Below, piece by piece: positions 1 to 7,013 of a DNA stretch of 64,000 nt; the first letter of the stretch is position 1, and each line of letters opens with the position of its first letter. Location of the stretch: assembly GCF_029893355.1 (NCBI RefSeq), contig NZ_JARZAI010000003.1, forward strand, positions 310,001-374,000. The letters run 5' to 3'. The notes beneath the pieces are model-generated. The model had not been told where the DNA came from, made no database searches, and saw only the letters and a program-made list of their open reading frames with translations. The translations under genes and the position numbers were made by a program. Source of the stretch: Kitasatospora sp. MAA4 (GTDB lineage: Bacteria > Actinomycetota > Actinomycetes > Streptomycetales > Streptomycetaceae).

Positions 1-224
1 GTGGGGTGGCGCGCGCCCATCAGGAAGACGCCGTAGCCGCCGCAGTTGAGGAAGCGCCGGCCGTCCGAGGTGGTCAGCCAGGCGCCCTCGGAACCGGTCT
101 CGATGTGGCCGCCGAACAGTTCGCCGAGGGTGGCCCGGCCCTTGCTCAGCCGCTTGCGGTAGAGCCGGCCCAGCTCGTCCCGGTCCATTGCGGGGAGGAG
201 GGAGGTGGGGGCGGAGAGTGTCAT
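1..224 (-). CDS. Class III aminotransferase, N-terminal part (cut by window edge)
   Basis: Only the first about 74 codons are present; the gene runs leftward out of the window. The ATG at 224 lies just downstream of the acyl-CoA-dehydrogenase-like gene, which stops at 233, so the two are co-transcribed. The visible peptide has an N-terminal helix, then a segment reading GSEGAWLTTSDGRRFLN and GGYGVFLMGARHP. This matches the start of PLP-dependent class III (ornithine/GABA type) aminotransferases, where a 'd.dG.r.lD...g.g...lGh.hP' pattern precedes the cofactor domain. The PLP lysine lies outside the window. In context it could make an amine from the product of the neighbouring aldehyde dehydrogenase homologue, but this is inference. 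Confidence 0.7.
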   Translation of the reverse strand, partial: MTLSAPTSLLPAMDRDELGRLYRKRLSKGRATLGELFGGHIETGSEGAWLTTSDGRRFLNCGGYGVFLMGARHP

Positions 225-232
225 GGTCTTCC

Positions 233-1369
233 TCAGGTCAGTCGCAGGGGACGGCCCGCCACGTGGTCCAGATACGGCTCGGCGAAGCTGGAGCGGGACG
301 GCGGGTGGAAGGAGAGGCCGTGGCAGGCGGCTGCCAGGTAGGCGACGTCCGGCGAGGAGATGAAGGCCATTCCGCCGAGCAGTTCGACGGCCTGGTTGAC
401 CGCCGAGCCCAGCGCGTCCTGGGCGCCGTAGCGGGCCACCAGGGACTTGGCGAGGGAGTCGTTGCCGGTCTCGCCGTCCATGATCATCCGCGCGCAGCCC
501 TCCAGCAGCAGGTTGGCGCTCTCCAGTCCGGCGACCAGCCGGGCCCGCTCGGAGACCGTCCCGCGGCCGCGCTCGCAGACGCGTTCCACCAGCGCGCTGG
601 CCATGCCGAGGTAGCAGGCGGAGATCAGCAGCTCGAACCAGATGAAGCCGACGGTCTGGAGCTCGTCCAGCTGCCCGGCGTCCCCCAGCTCGGTGCGCAT
701 CACCTGCTGCTCGTTGACCAGGACGTCGGTGAGCCGCAGCTCCTCGCTCTCCGCGCCGGCCAGCGCCCAGCTCGACCAGAACGGGTGCACCGTCAGCCCC
801 TCGGTCTGCCGCGGCACCAGCAGGACGGCCATGTCGGAGCCCCCGTCGGCGTTCGGCAGGGCGACGCTGGCGGTGAGCAGGTCCATCGAACGCGACAGGC
901 TGCAGGGCTTCTTGGCGCCGTTGATCAGGAAGCCGCCCTCGGCGGCCCGGGCCGTCATGGTCGGGCTGAGGATGCCCTGGCCGGGGTTGCCCTCGGCGAA
1001 GCCGGAGGCGACCAGCAGGTTCTGCTCGGCGATCCCCTCCAGCAGGGCCCACTCCACGCCGCTGCTCTGCAGGCTCTGGGCGAGGGTGAACAGGGTGGCC
1101 ACGGAGAAGTGGTGCATGGTGGTGCCGACCGCCAGCGACGGCGCCCGGGCGGCCAGCGCGCGGGTGACGGCCAGCGCCTGGAGGGGATCGGCGCCGCGGC
1201 CCTGGTAGGCCTGGGGGATCACCAGGGAGGCGCCGCCGTGGGAGCGGAAGAGGTCGATCGCCGGGCCGCCGGGTTGCTCCAGCTCGGTCAGCGGGATGCC
1301 GGAGAGCTTGTCCAGCAGGCCGGGGAGGAAGGTCTCGCAGGTCTCGCGTGCGGTGTCCAGTGCGCGCAT
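233..1369 (-). CDS. Acyl-CoA-dehydrogenase-fold flavoenzyme, candidate amine N-hydroxylase (VlmH-like)
   Basis: A protein of 378 residues starting MRALDTARETCE; GTGAGG lies a few bases upstream of this ATG. The fold is that of acyl-CoA dehydrogenases: an N-terminal helical domain, a middle beta domain (about residues 120-220, with NGAKKPCSLSR), and a C-terminal helical domain ending LLGGMAFISSPDVAYLAAA. The canonical C-terminal dehydrogenase motif with YRD is missing and the end reads HPPSRSSFAEPYL. Such divergence is usual for group D flavin monooxygenases (DszC, VlmH), which share this fold. VlmH N-hydroxylates isobutylamine in valanimycin biosynthesis. Beside a VlmA-like gene, an N-hydroxylase role is my preferred reading; an ordinary acyl-CoA dehydrogenase cannot be excluded. 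A VlmR-type flavin reductase is not in the window. Confidence 0.6.
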   Translation of the reverse strand: MRALDTARETCETFLPGLLDKLSGIPLTELEQPGGPAIDLFRSHGGASLVIPQAYQGRGADPLQALAVTRALAARAPSLAVGTTMHHFSVATLFTLAQSLQSSGVEWALLEGIAEQNLLVASGFAEGNPGQGILSPTMTARAAEGGFLINGAKKPCSLSRSMDLLTASVALPNADGGSDMAVLLVPRQTEGLTVHPFWSSWALAGAESEELRLTDVLVNEQQVMRTELGDAGQLDELQTVGFIWFELLISACYLGMASALVERVCERGRGTVSERARLVAGLESANLLLEGCARMIMDGETGNDSLAKSLVARYGAQDALGSAVNQAVELLGGMAFISSPDVAYLAAACHGLSFHPPSRSSFAEPYLDHVAGRPLRLT

Positions 1370-1400
1370 CGCATCCTCACAGTCGAAGGGGTTGTCGGGT

Positions 1401-3092
1401 TCAGGCGCCGGGGTGGTGCAGGGCCTGCCAGGCGCCGAAGACCGCCTCACGGGAGTGCGAGCCGGTGGAGATGCTGACGCCCTGCAGGTGCGAGGTGCGC
1501 AGGATCGGGTAGTTGGCCTCGCCGAAGACGCCGCCGGTCAGCCCGGTGCCGCCGTGGGTCGGCAGGTAGGGCAGGAAGGCGATGTGCGAGTCGTTGACCT
1601 TCAGCAGGCCGCCGGTCCTGACCTCGGCCACGAAACGGTCCACGACGGCCGGGTCCTGGGCCCACAGCGAGTTGCGCAGCCCGTAGGCGTTGGAGTTGAC
1701 GAAGCCGAGGAACTGCGCGACGAGCTCCTCGTCGGGCGCCGGGTCGGCGACCACCACCGGCAGCAGCGGGAAGAAGGTCTCGTTGCGGACCGCGTCGATC
1801 TCCCGTGCGCCCGCCAGGCCGTGGACCAGGACGACGGTCGGTTCGAGGAAGATGCCGGCCGCGTCCCGGGTCTCGTCGATCTGCATGGCGTGCCCGCCGC
1901 AGGCCAGCGTGGCACCCTTGGCGAGCGCGTCCTCCAGGTAGGCGAAGAACTTCTCGTTGCGCAGCACGGGCGTCAGCAGGACGTCCGGCTCGGCGGGGTG
2001 TCCGGGGCGGATGTGGCCGACGAGGCGGACCAGGCGCTCGACGAGTCCGGCGGCGGCGTCGGGGTGCACCAGCACCTGGTTGGGGATCATGCACAGCTGG
2101 CCGGAGCCGTAGAAGCTCTCGGTGAGCGCCTCGGCGGCCAGGTCCAGGTCGGCGTCCTTCCAGACCGTCACCACGTCGTTGCCGGCCAGCTCCAGGATGG
2201 GCTTCTTGCCGGCGGCGACGCAGCGGTTCTGGAAGGCGAGGCCGTTCTCGCTGCTGCCGAAGTACATGATGTCGTCGACCTTCGGGCTGGCCAGCCAGGC
2301 GGAGAGCATCGGCGCGGGGTCGCCGCAGACGACGTTCAACGTGCCTGCGGGCGCGCCCACTTCCTCCAGCACCGGGATGACCACCTCGTTCATCACGAAC
2401 ATCACGCCCAGCGGCGCACTGCGCGGCGCCCGGACGACCAGGGCGTTGCCGGCCATCACCGAGGTGATGCCGAGCAGGGCGCTGGAGAGCGGCGCGTTCT
2501 GCGGCGGATTGAGGCACACCACGCCGTCGGGCTGGCGGCGCACCAGGATGCGGCGCCCGGCGTGCCGGAACTCCTGCTGCATCTGGGCGCGGTAGAAGTC
2601 GATCGACTCCGGCCCGAAGCACTCCAGCATCCCGGACACCTGCCAGCGGGCCAGCGCCAGCGGGTGGCCCTCCTCGACCAGGACGTCGACGATCTGCTGG
2701 GCCTTCTCGGCGAGCCGTTCGTGCAGCAGCGCCCCGACCCGCTCCAGCCGGATCGCGGGCGGTACGGCGGCCCAGCGCGGTGCCGCCTCGGCGGCCGCGT
2801 CGAGCGCGAGGGCCACGGTGCGGGCGGACGCCTTGGCCACCCGTCCGACGATGGACGGCGGCAGGTTCTCGGGCGGGATCCGGCCCTCCTCCAGGCGGCG
2901 CTTGAGGGTGAGGCTGGCGAAGGCGTCGTCCAGCAGCGCGGGCGAACCGACCACGTACACCCACCCTTCGGCCTCCGGGAACGTGCCGTTGACGTAGGAC
3001 CGGTACGAGCGCAGTCCGGGCGCCGGGACGAACGGGTCGGTCGCGTCGTCCCGCGGCACTGCTCGGGTCAGCTGTGTACTGGACAAACTCAC
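1401..3092 (-). CDS. Aldehyde dehydrogenase superfamily protein (563 aa)
   Basis: First gene of the leftward operon. Recognised as an NAD(P)-dependent aldehyde dehydrogenase. It has the general-base Glu in KPILELAGND (ELGGK position) and the catalytic Cys near residue 334 in SGQLCMIPNQ. The end has the typical 'GG.g.tG.....' segment (THGGTGLTGG). At 563 residues it is longer than the usual 480-500, the extra being an N-terminal stretch of about 80 residues. The Rossmann region reads VVCLNPPQNAPLSS, so the usual PWNFP motif is changed. The GTG at 3092 is taken as start; a TTG two codons in has better spacing from AGGGAG. It may oxidise an aldehyde or act reductively on an acyl-CoA ahead of the aminotransferase; the sequence does not decide. 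A predicted SARP operator lies about 100 bp upstream. Confidence 0.75.
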   Translation of the reverse strand: MSLSSTQLTRAVPRDDATDPFVPAPGLRSYRSYVNGTFPEAEGWVYVVGSPALLDDAFASLTLKRRLEEGRIPPENLPPSIVGRVAKASARTVALALDAAAEAAPRWAAVPPAIRLERVGALLHERLAEKAQQIVDVLVEEGHPLALARWQVSGMLECFGPESIDFYRAQMQQEFRHAGRRILVRRQPDGVVCLNPPQNAPLSSALLGITSVMAGNALVVRAPRSAPLGVMFVMNEVVIPVLEEVGAPAGTLNVVCGDPAPMLSAWLASPKVDDIMYFGSSENGLAFQNRCVAAGKKPILELAGNDVVTVWKDADLDLAAEALTESFYGSGQLCMIPNQVLVHPDAAAGLVERLVRLVGHIRPGHPAEPDVLLTPVLRNEKFFAYLEDALAKGATLACGGHAMQIDETRDAAGIFLEPTVVLVHGLAGAREIDAVRNETFFPLLPVVVADPAPDEELVAQFLGFVNSNAYGLRNSLWAQDPAVVDRFVAEVRTGGLLKVNDSHIAFLPYLPTHGGTGLTGGVFGEANYPILRTSHLQGVSISTGSHSREAVFGAWQALHHPGA

Positions 3093-3190
3093 TCCCTGAT
3101 ATCTGCGGACCGTCGGGCCGAGCCGGCCGACCGCCGCCGGTCGGTGGGCCGGCGCCCGGCCGAAGCCCGCTGTTCCAGCCTTGGCGGCGA

Positions 3191-3233
3191 ACTCTTCTCC
3201 GCGTCGCTGAGAAGGCGCTTGAATGCCGCTGAG
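3191..3233 (-). promoter_or_regulatory. Predicted SARP operator and promoter for the leftward operon
   Basis: In the 213-bp divergent gap there are three direct repeats in exact 11-bp phase. On the + strand they are CGCTGAG (3205-3211), CGCTTGA (3216-3222) and CGCTGAG (3227-3233); the base after each is A. Read on the - strand they become CTCAGCG, TCAAGCG, CTCAGCG. Exactly 8 bp beyond the last repeat on the - strand is AAGAGT (3196-3191), a fair -10 hexamer. Heptamers phased by 11 bp and ending 8 bp from the -10 are the published layout of SARP binding sites. A SARP gene lies 1.2 kb away. The direction implies activation of the aldehyde dehydrogenase operon. Confidence 0.6.
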
Positions 3234-3305
3234 ATCGCCGTGTCAGCGACATCTCTTCGCGGCCTGCTAATTTCACCGTCCCCGACACGAAGAGGGCGGC
3301 ATCCC

Positions 3306-4331
3306 ATGGCACAAGCACCGCGACAGGAGCAGTCGGTCACGCGAGAGGAATCAGGAGAGGAATTCGATCGGGTATTGGAGACGGTGCGGAAGCACGCGGA
3401 CAATCCGAGTGCTTTCCTGGCGCTGAACAGCGGCAACGCCTATTTCTTCGGATCGGACGGCGGGTGCGTCGCCTATCGCCGGGCCGGCCGCTTCCTGATC
3501 CAGTTCGGCGGGGTGTTCGCGGCCCCCGAGCGCCAGGGCGCGGTGCTGGAGGAGTTCCGCGCCTTCGCCCGTCGCGAGCGGCGCAGGATCGTCGGCGTCC
3601 AGCTCCAGCGCGAGGACGCGGAGCTCTACGCCGGACACGGCTTCACGCTCAACCAGCTGGGCGGCTCCTACGGCGTGCAGCTGCCGGAGTTCTCGCTGCG
3701 CGGCTCGAAGTTCGTGAAGCTGCGCAACAAGATCTCCCGGGCCAAGCGCCTGGGACTCCAGGTCCAGGAGGCGCCGGTGGCCGACCACGCCGAGCGCATA
3801 GCAGCGATCGACGCCGCCTGGCTGCGCTCCAAGGGCCGCCATGTGAAGGAGATCGAGTTCATGGTCGGCCAGGTCGGCGGCCCGGCCCAGCGCCACCGCC
3901 GGCTCTTCCTCGGGCTCCTGGAGGGCCGCCCGATCGCCTACATCTCCTACTCGCCGGTCTACGGCTCGCGTTCGGGCTGGCTGCACGACCTGAGCCGGCG
4001 GATGCCCGACACGCCCCCGGGGGTGATGGAGGCGATCAACGCCTCGGCGGTGGAGTCCTTCCGGGGGGAGGGCGCGCAGTGGCTGCACTTCGGCTTCACG
4101 CCGTTCACGGCCCTGGACCCCCGCCACGAACTGACGCCGACCAGCCCGCTCACGAACAAGTTCCTGCGCCTGCTGGCCGACCACGGGGAGGCGGTCTACC
4201 CCGCGGCCAGCCAGCTCGCCTACAAGGAGAAGTGGGCCCCGGAGCTGGTGCTCCCCGAGTACCTGGCCTTCGACGGCGGGGCGAGCATGGGCGCGGTCTG
4301 GCGGCTGCTGCGGGTGACCAAGTCGGTCTGA
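3306..4331 (+). CDS. DUF2156/MprF C-terminal-domain protein, VlmA-like aminoacyl-tRNA-dependent transferase
   Basis: 341 residues, ATG after a GAGGGCGG ribosome site. The whole protein is the soluble transferase domain of lysylphosphatidylglycerol synthases (DUF2156, tandem GNAT-like fold) with no membrane flippase part. Recognisable segments are AFLALNSGNAYFFGSDG, the basic helix KLRNKISRAKRLGL, a central GRPIAYISYSPVYG strand, and the C-terminal NKFLRLLADHGEAVYPA and YKEKWAPE. In valanimycin biosynthesis the homologous VlmA moves serine from seryl-tRNA to isobutylhydroxylamine. The adjacent N-hydroxylase-like gene and SARP fit that role. The substrate and tRNA cannot be read from sequence, and a membrane-lipid aminoacylation role is the alternative. 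Transcribed away from the aldehyde dehydrogenase and ends at a strong hairpin. Confidence 0.7.
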   Translation: MAQAPRQEQSVTREESGEEFDRVLETVRKHADNPSAFLALNSGNAYFFGSDGGCVAYRRAGRFLIQFGGVFAAPERQGAVLEEFRAFARRERRRIVGVQLQREDAELYAGHGFTLNQLGGSYGVQLPEFSLRGSKFVKLRNKISRAKRLGLQVQEAPVADHAERIAAIDAAWLRSKGRHVKEIEFMVGQVGGPAQRHRRLFLGLLEGRPIAYISYSPVYGSRSGWLHDLSRRMPDTPPGVMEAINASAVESFRGEGAQWLHFGFTPFTALDPRHELTPTSPLTNKFLRLLADHGEAVYPAASQLAYKEKWAPELVLPEYLAFDGGASMGAVWRLLRVTKSV

Positions 4332-4345
4332 CCCGCCACGTGTTC

Positions 4346-4384
4346 ACGGCCCGTCCCCCCGGTGCTTTCGGGGGGACGGGCCGT
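4346..4384. terminator. Strong bidirectional hairpin between convergent genes
   Basis: A perfect 15-bp inverted repeat (4346-4360 with 4370-4384) and a 9-base loop lie between the VlmA-like gene (+) and the SARP gene (-). There is no T-tract, as is usual for Streptomyces terminators. It can serve both strands. Confidence 0.85.
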
Positions 4385-4397
4385 GCTGCGCGGCGGA

Positions 4398-4415
4398 TCA
4401 AGCGGCGCTCAAGCG
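4398..4415 (+). repeat. Two TCAAGCG heptamers 11 bp apart at the SARP stop codon
   Basis: TCAAGCG occurs at 4398-4404 and again at 4409-4415, in exact 11-bp phase. The second copy overlaps the SARP stop codon. The heptamer is identical to the middle repeat (- strand reading) of the predicted SARP operator at 3205-3233. No good -10 follows, so this may be chance, a decoy or an autoregulatory site. Confidence 0.35.
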
Positions 4416-5167
4416 GCGCGGTGGATCGGCTGGAGGATCTGCTGGAGCTGGGCCTGGAGGCCCGGACCCGGCTCCAGGCCCAGCTCGCGGCCCAGGCGCT
4501 GGCGGATCTGCTGGTAGACGTTGAGCGCGTCCGCCTGCTGCCCGCAGCGGTAGAGCGCCGTCATCAGCTGCTCGCAGAAGCGCTCCTGCAACGGGAACTG
4601 GGAGTGCAGCCGCTCCAGCTCGGGCACCAGCAACCGGTGCTGGCCGAGGGCGAGCTGGGCGTCGATGAGCTGCTCGCGGGCGATCATCCGGGTCGCCTCC
4701 AGGCCGGCGTAGGCGATCCGGCAGATCATGCCCTGGCCGGCGTCCACCAGCGCCGGCCCGCGCCACAGGGCCAGCGCCTGCCGTAACTTGGCGGCCGTGC
4801 GCTCCGGGGCGCCGGTCAGGCCGGCCGCCTCGTCGACCAGGGCGCAGAAGTGCACGGCGTCGACGGCCACGGCCTGCGCGTCGATGAGGTATCCCGAGCG
4901 GGAGGTGCGCAGGATGTCGCGCATCCAGGGTTTCCCGCTGCGCTCGGCGAGCAGCCGGCGCAGCCTGACGACGTGCCCCTGAAGCGAGTTGGCGGCGTTG
5001 TGCGGGGGCAGCTCGCCCCACAGCTCGTCGATCAGGTCGTCGCGGGAGACCCCCTGGCCGGGCGTCAGGGCCAGCGTGGCCACGATCGTCCGCAGCTTTT
5101 CTCCCGGGATATCCAGGGTTAAGTCCTCTTCCTGCAGCTCCAGCGGTCCGAGTAGGTTGATCCTCAT
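4409..5167 (-). CDS. SARP-family transcriptional activator
   Basis: 252 residues, the usual size of a small SARP such as ActII-ORF4. The start is the ATG at 5167 after GGGGGA. The N-terminal 95 residues form an OmpR-type winged helix (LRTIVATLALTPGQGVSRDD, LIDELWGELPPHNA, LQGHVVRLRRLLAE). The rest is the bacterial transcriptional activation domain (BTAD; VDAVHFCALVDEAAG, ALWRGPAL, YRCGQQADALNVYQQIR). SARPs activate antibiotic clusters by binding heptamer repeats; valanimycin has one, VlmI. I expect it to control the divergent 3.1/3.3-kb promoter region. It has a 484-bp upstream gap shared with the SGNH hydrolase operon. Confidence 0.9.
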   Translation of the reverse strand: MRINLLGPLELQEEDLTLDIPGEKLRTIVATLALTPGQGVSRDDLIDELWGELPPHNAANSLQGHVVRLRRLLAERSGKPWMRDILRTSRSGYLIDAQAVAVDAVHFCALVDEAAGLTGAPERTAAKLRQALALWRGPALVDAGQGMICRIAYAGLEATRMIAREQLIDAQLALGQHRLLVPELERLHSQFPLQERFCEQLMTALYRCGQQADALNVYQQIRQRLGRELGLEPGPGLQAQLQQILQPIHRAA

Positions 5168-5651
5168 GCTTCCCCCGTGATGAATGACTGCCTCCCGTCC
5201 GGCGAAGGGCGGTCCGAACGCGGTCTTCGCAGCGGAAGGAATGTGCAGGGCCGAATGCGTCGACGTGCGGGCTTGGCTGAGCCGTATCAGACGACGGGTC
5301 GATAGCGGATAACGGACCCGCTGCTTCCGGAAGGAGAGATCATCTCCTCCGTACTTCGTCGGCATTTCGCTTTCCTTGTCTCCAAGGAATCGTAGGCAGC
5401 GCATATGTCCGGGTCAACAGTTGTCAGGACGACCACGGCGCAGTGACCTTGGGGTGTATCGGAGTGGCGTGTACATGCGCGGTGATCGCCGCAGCTCGGT
5501 GCTGTCGTGGGCCGGAGCGTTCGGATACGGGCCATCGGGTGTGACGTCCGACACATTCGGGGGTCCGGCGGCCCGGGTGTCCACGTACCGACCGGGGGTA
5601 TGTAACACCACGAGCGATCTCGCAGCCACCCGCAGCAGGAAGGCACGCGTC
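5168..5651. other. 484-bp divergent control region, SARP / SGNH hydrolase
   Basis: I see no convincing gene here. It must hold the promoters for the SARP gene (leftward) and the SGNH-TetR-thiolase operon (rightward). Local features are a small inverted repeat GGAGA-GATCA-TCTCC near 5335 and the palindrome described at 5583-5603. Confidence 0.6.
5583..5603. promoter_or_regulatory. Candidate TetR-family operator upstream of the SGNH hydrolase operon
   Basis: ACGTACC (5583-5589), a 7-bp spacer, then GGTATGT (5597-5603): 7-bp arms with one mismatch, centred about 59 bp before the ATG at 5652. Size and base content resemble TetR and gamma-butyrolactone-receptor (ARE) operators. The TetR gene two positions downstream is the natural candidate binder, giving autoregulation. 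Confidence 0.5.
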
Positions 5652-6371
5652 ATGAACGCAACCCCGACTCCCGCACACGAGACGACCGACCCCCACTGCA
5701 TCGCGGACGACGATGCCGCCCGGCTGCTCGAAGGAGCGCCGTGGCGACGCCTGGTGGTGCTCGGGGACAGTATCGCCGAGGGCCGGCTGGTCGGGCCCTG
5801 CCCCGGCTACCGCACCCGGTCCTGGCCCGACCGCCTGGCCGCCGCCTTACAGACCGCCCAGCCGAAGAGCGCGTACCTCAACCTCGGCAGACGCGACCTG
5901 GTCGCCGCCGAGATCCGCTCCCAGCAGCTGGGCAAGGCGCTGGCCTTCAGGCCCGACCTGGCGGCCGTCGTCGCGGGCGGCAACGACATGCTGCGCAGAT
6001 CCTTCGATCCGGACGCCACCGAGGCCGAACTCAGCCGGATCATCGGGCCGTTGCGGGACGCGGGCGCCGACGTGATCACGCTGGGCCTCTACGACGTCAG
6101 CCAGTCCCCGCTGGTGCCCGAGCAGCACCGGGCCGGACTGCGCCAGCGACTGCGCCAACTCTCCGAGCGGACCAGGGCGTTGGCGCTGCGCCACGGCGCG
6201 ATCCACGTCGACCTGACCAACCATCCGGCCGGCTCCGACCGCGGGATCTACAACGCGGACGGACGGCACGCCAACGCGCGCGGCCAGGCGATCGCCGCCG
6301 CCGCCGTGCTGCGCAGACTCGCCGAGCACCTGAACGCTGCCCGGGCAGCGGGGCTGAGAACGCGCCGATGA
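5652..6371 (+). CDS. SGNH/GDSL-type hydrolase (cytoplasmic)
   Basis: 239 residues, ATG with AGGAAGG upstream. SGNH-hydrolase blocks are clear: block I VVLGDSIAEGRL (nucleophile Ser), block III AAVVAGGNDML (Gly-x-Asn oxyanion hole) and block V DGRHANARGQAIAA (Asp-x-x-His). Block II reads LNLGRRDLVAAEI, so its usual Gly is shifted. No signal peptide is visible, so it acts inside the cell on an ester, thioester or acyl intermediate that cannot be named. It heads an operon: its TGA overlaps the ATG of the TetR gene, and a thiolase-like gene follows. The position suggests a tailoring or unloading enzyme of the biosynthetic cluster. Confidence 0.85.
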   Translation: MNATPTPAHETTDPHCIADDDAARLLEGAPWRRLVVLGDSIAEGRLVGPCPGYRTRSWPDRLAAALQTAQPKSAYLNLGRRDLVAAEIRSQQLGKALAFRPDLAAVVAGGNDMLRRSFDPDATEAELSRIIGPLRDAGADVITLGLYDVSQSPLVPEQHRAGLRQRLRQLSERTRALALRHGAIHVDLTNHPAGSDRGIYNADGRHANARGQAIAAAAVLRRLAEHLNAARAAGLRTRR

Positions 6372-6997
6372 CGTCCAGCGCCACACAACCGCGCGGGCGC
6401 CGCACCCAGCAGCAGCGCTCCGACGCCACCACCCACGAACTCCTCGCCGCCGCCCGCACGTTGTTCGCCCGCGACGGCTACGCGGCCACCTCGCTGGAGG
6501 CCATCTGTGCGGAGGCGCACTCCACCAAGGGCGCCCTGTACCACCACTTCCGGGGCAAGGAGTCGCTGTTCCGCGCCGTCTACGAGCGTGAGCAGCAGCG
6601 GCTGTCGGCCAACATCGCCGAGACCTACGCACGCTACGACGACCCCTGGGAAGGGCTCTACCAGGGGCTGAAGGCGTTCCTGACCGGGTCGATGGAGCCC
6701 GGCGTCCAGCGGATCACGCTGATCGACGCACCCGGCGCGATCGGGTGGACGGCCATGCGGGAGATGCGGGCGGACTGCCGCCGCAACCTGGTGTACGGCC
6801 TGCGCCGGGCCCTGGGGCCCGACGCGCGGTGCGAGATCGAGTCGCTGGCCTCGATCCTGTACGGCGCGCTGTGCGAGAGTGCCGTCGCGCTCGCCCACTG
6901 TGCCGAGCCGGCGGCCCTGTTGGACGCAACGCTGGCTCAACTGCGCATCCTCTTCGACGGGTTCGCCCCGCCGCCGCACTCCGTACTCCGGCCCTGA
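6368..6997 (+). CDS. TetR/AcrR-family transcriptional regulator
   Basis: 209 residues, ATGA overlap with the SGNH hydrolase. N-terminal HTH (about residues 20-65) reads ELLAAARTLFARDGYAATSL, EAICAEAHSTKGALYHHF and GKESLFRAVYE. The C-terminal ligand-binding helices include WTAMREMRADCRR and ILYGALCESAVALAHC. Being inside the operon, it probably represses its own promoter; the palindrome at 5583-5603 is a candidate site. The ligand is unknown; a pathway intermediate or an end product is plausible. Confidence 0.9.
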   Translation: MTSSATQPRGRRTQQQRSDATTHELLAAARTLFARDGYAATSLEAICAEAHSTKGALYHHFRGKESLFRAVYEREQQRLSANIAETYARYDDPWEGLYQGLKAFLTGSMEPGVQRITLIDAPGAIGWTAMREMRADCRRNLVYGLRRALGPDARCEIESLASILYGALCESAVALAHCAEPAALLDATLAQLRILFDGFAPPPHSVLRP

Positions 6998-7013
6998 GAA
7001 CTGGAGAGACCCG

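Noticed and set aside
233..1369. Plain fatty-acid beta-oxidation acyl-CoA dehydrogenase
   Set aside because: Possible, but the dehydrogenase C-terminal motif is missing and the neighbours are biosynthetic; kept as the alternative call.
1296..3300. Long open frames on the + strand across the aldehyde dehydrogenase and N-hydroxylase-like genes
   Set aside because: They are antisense shadows produced by high third-position GC; the - strand frames carry clear family motifs.
5287..5701. Possible small genes on either strand in the 484-bp SARP/SGNH gap
   Set aside because: No ribosome sites or recognisable protein features; the space fits a divergent promoter region.
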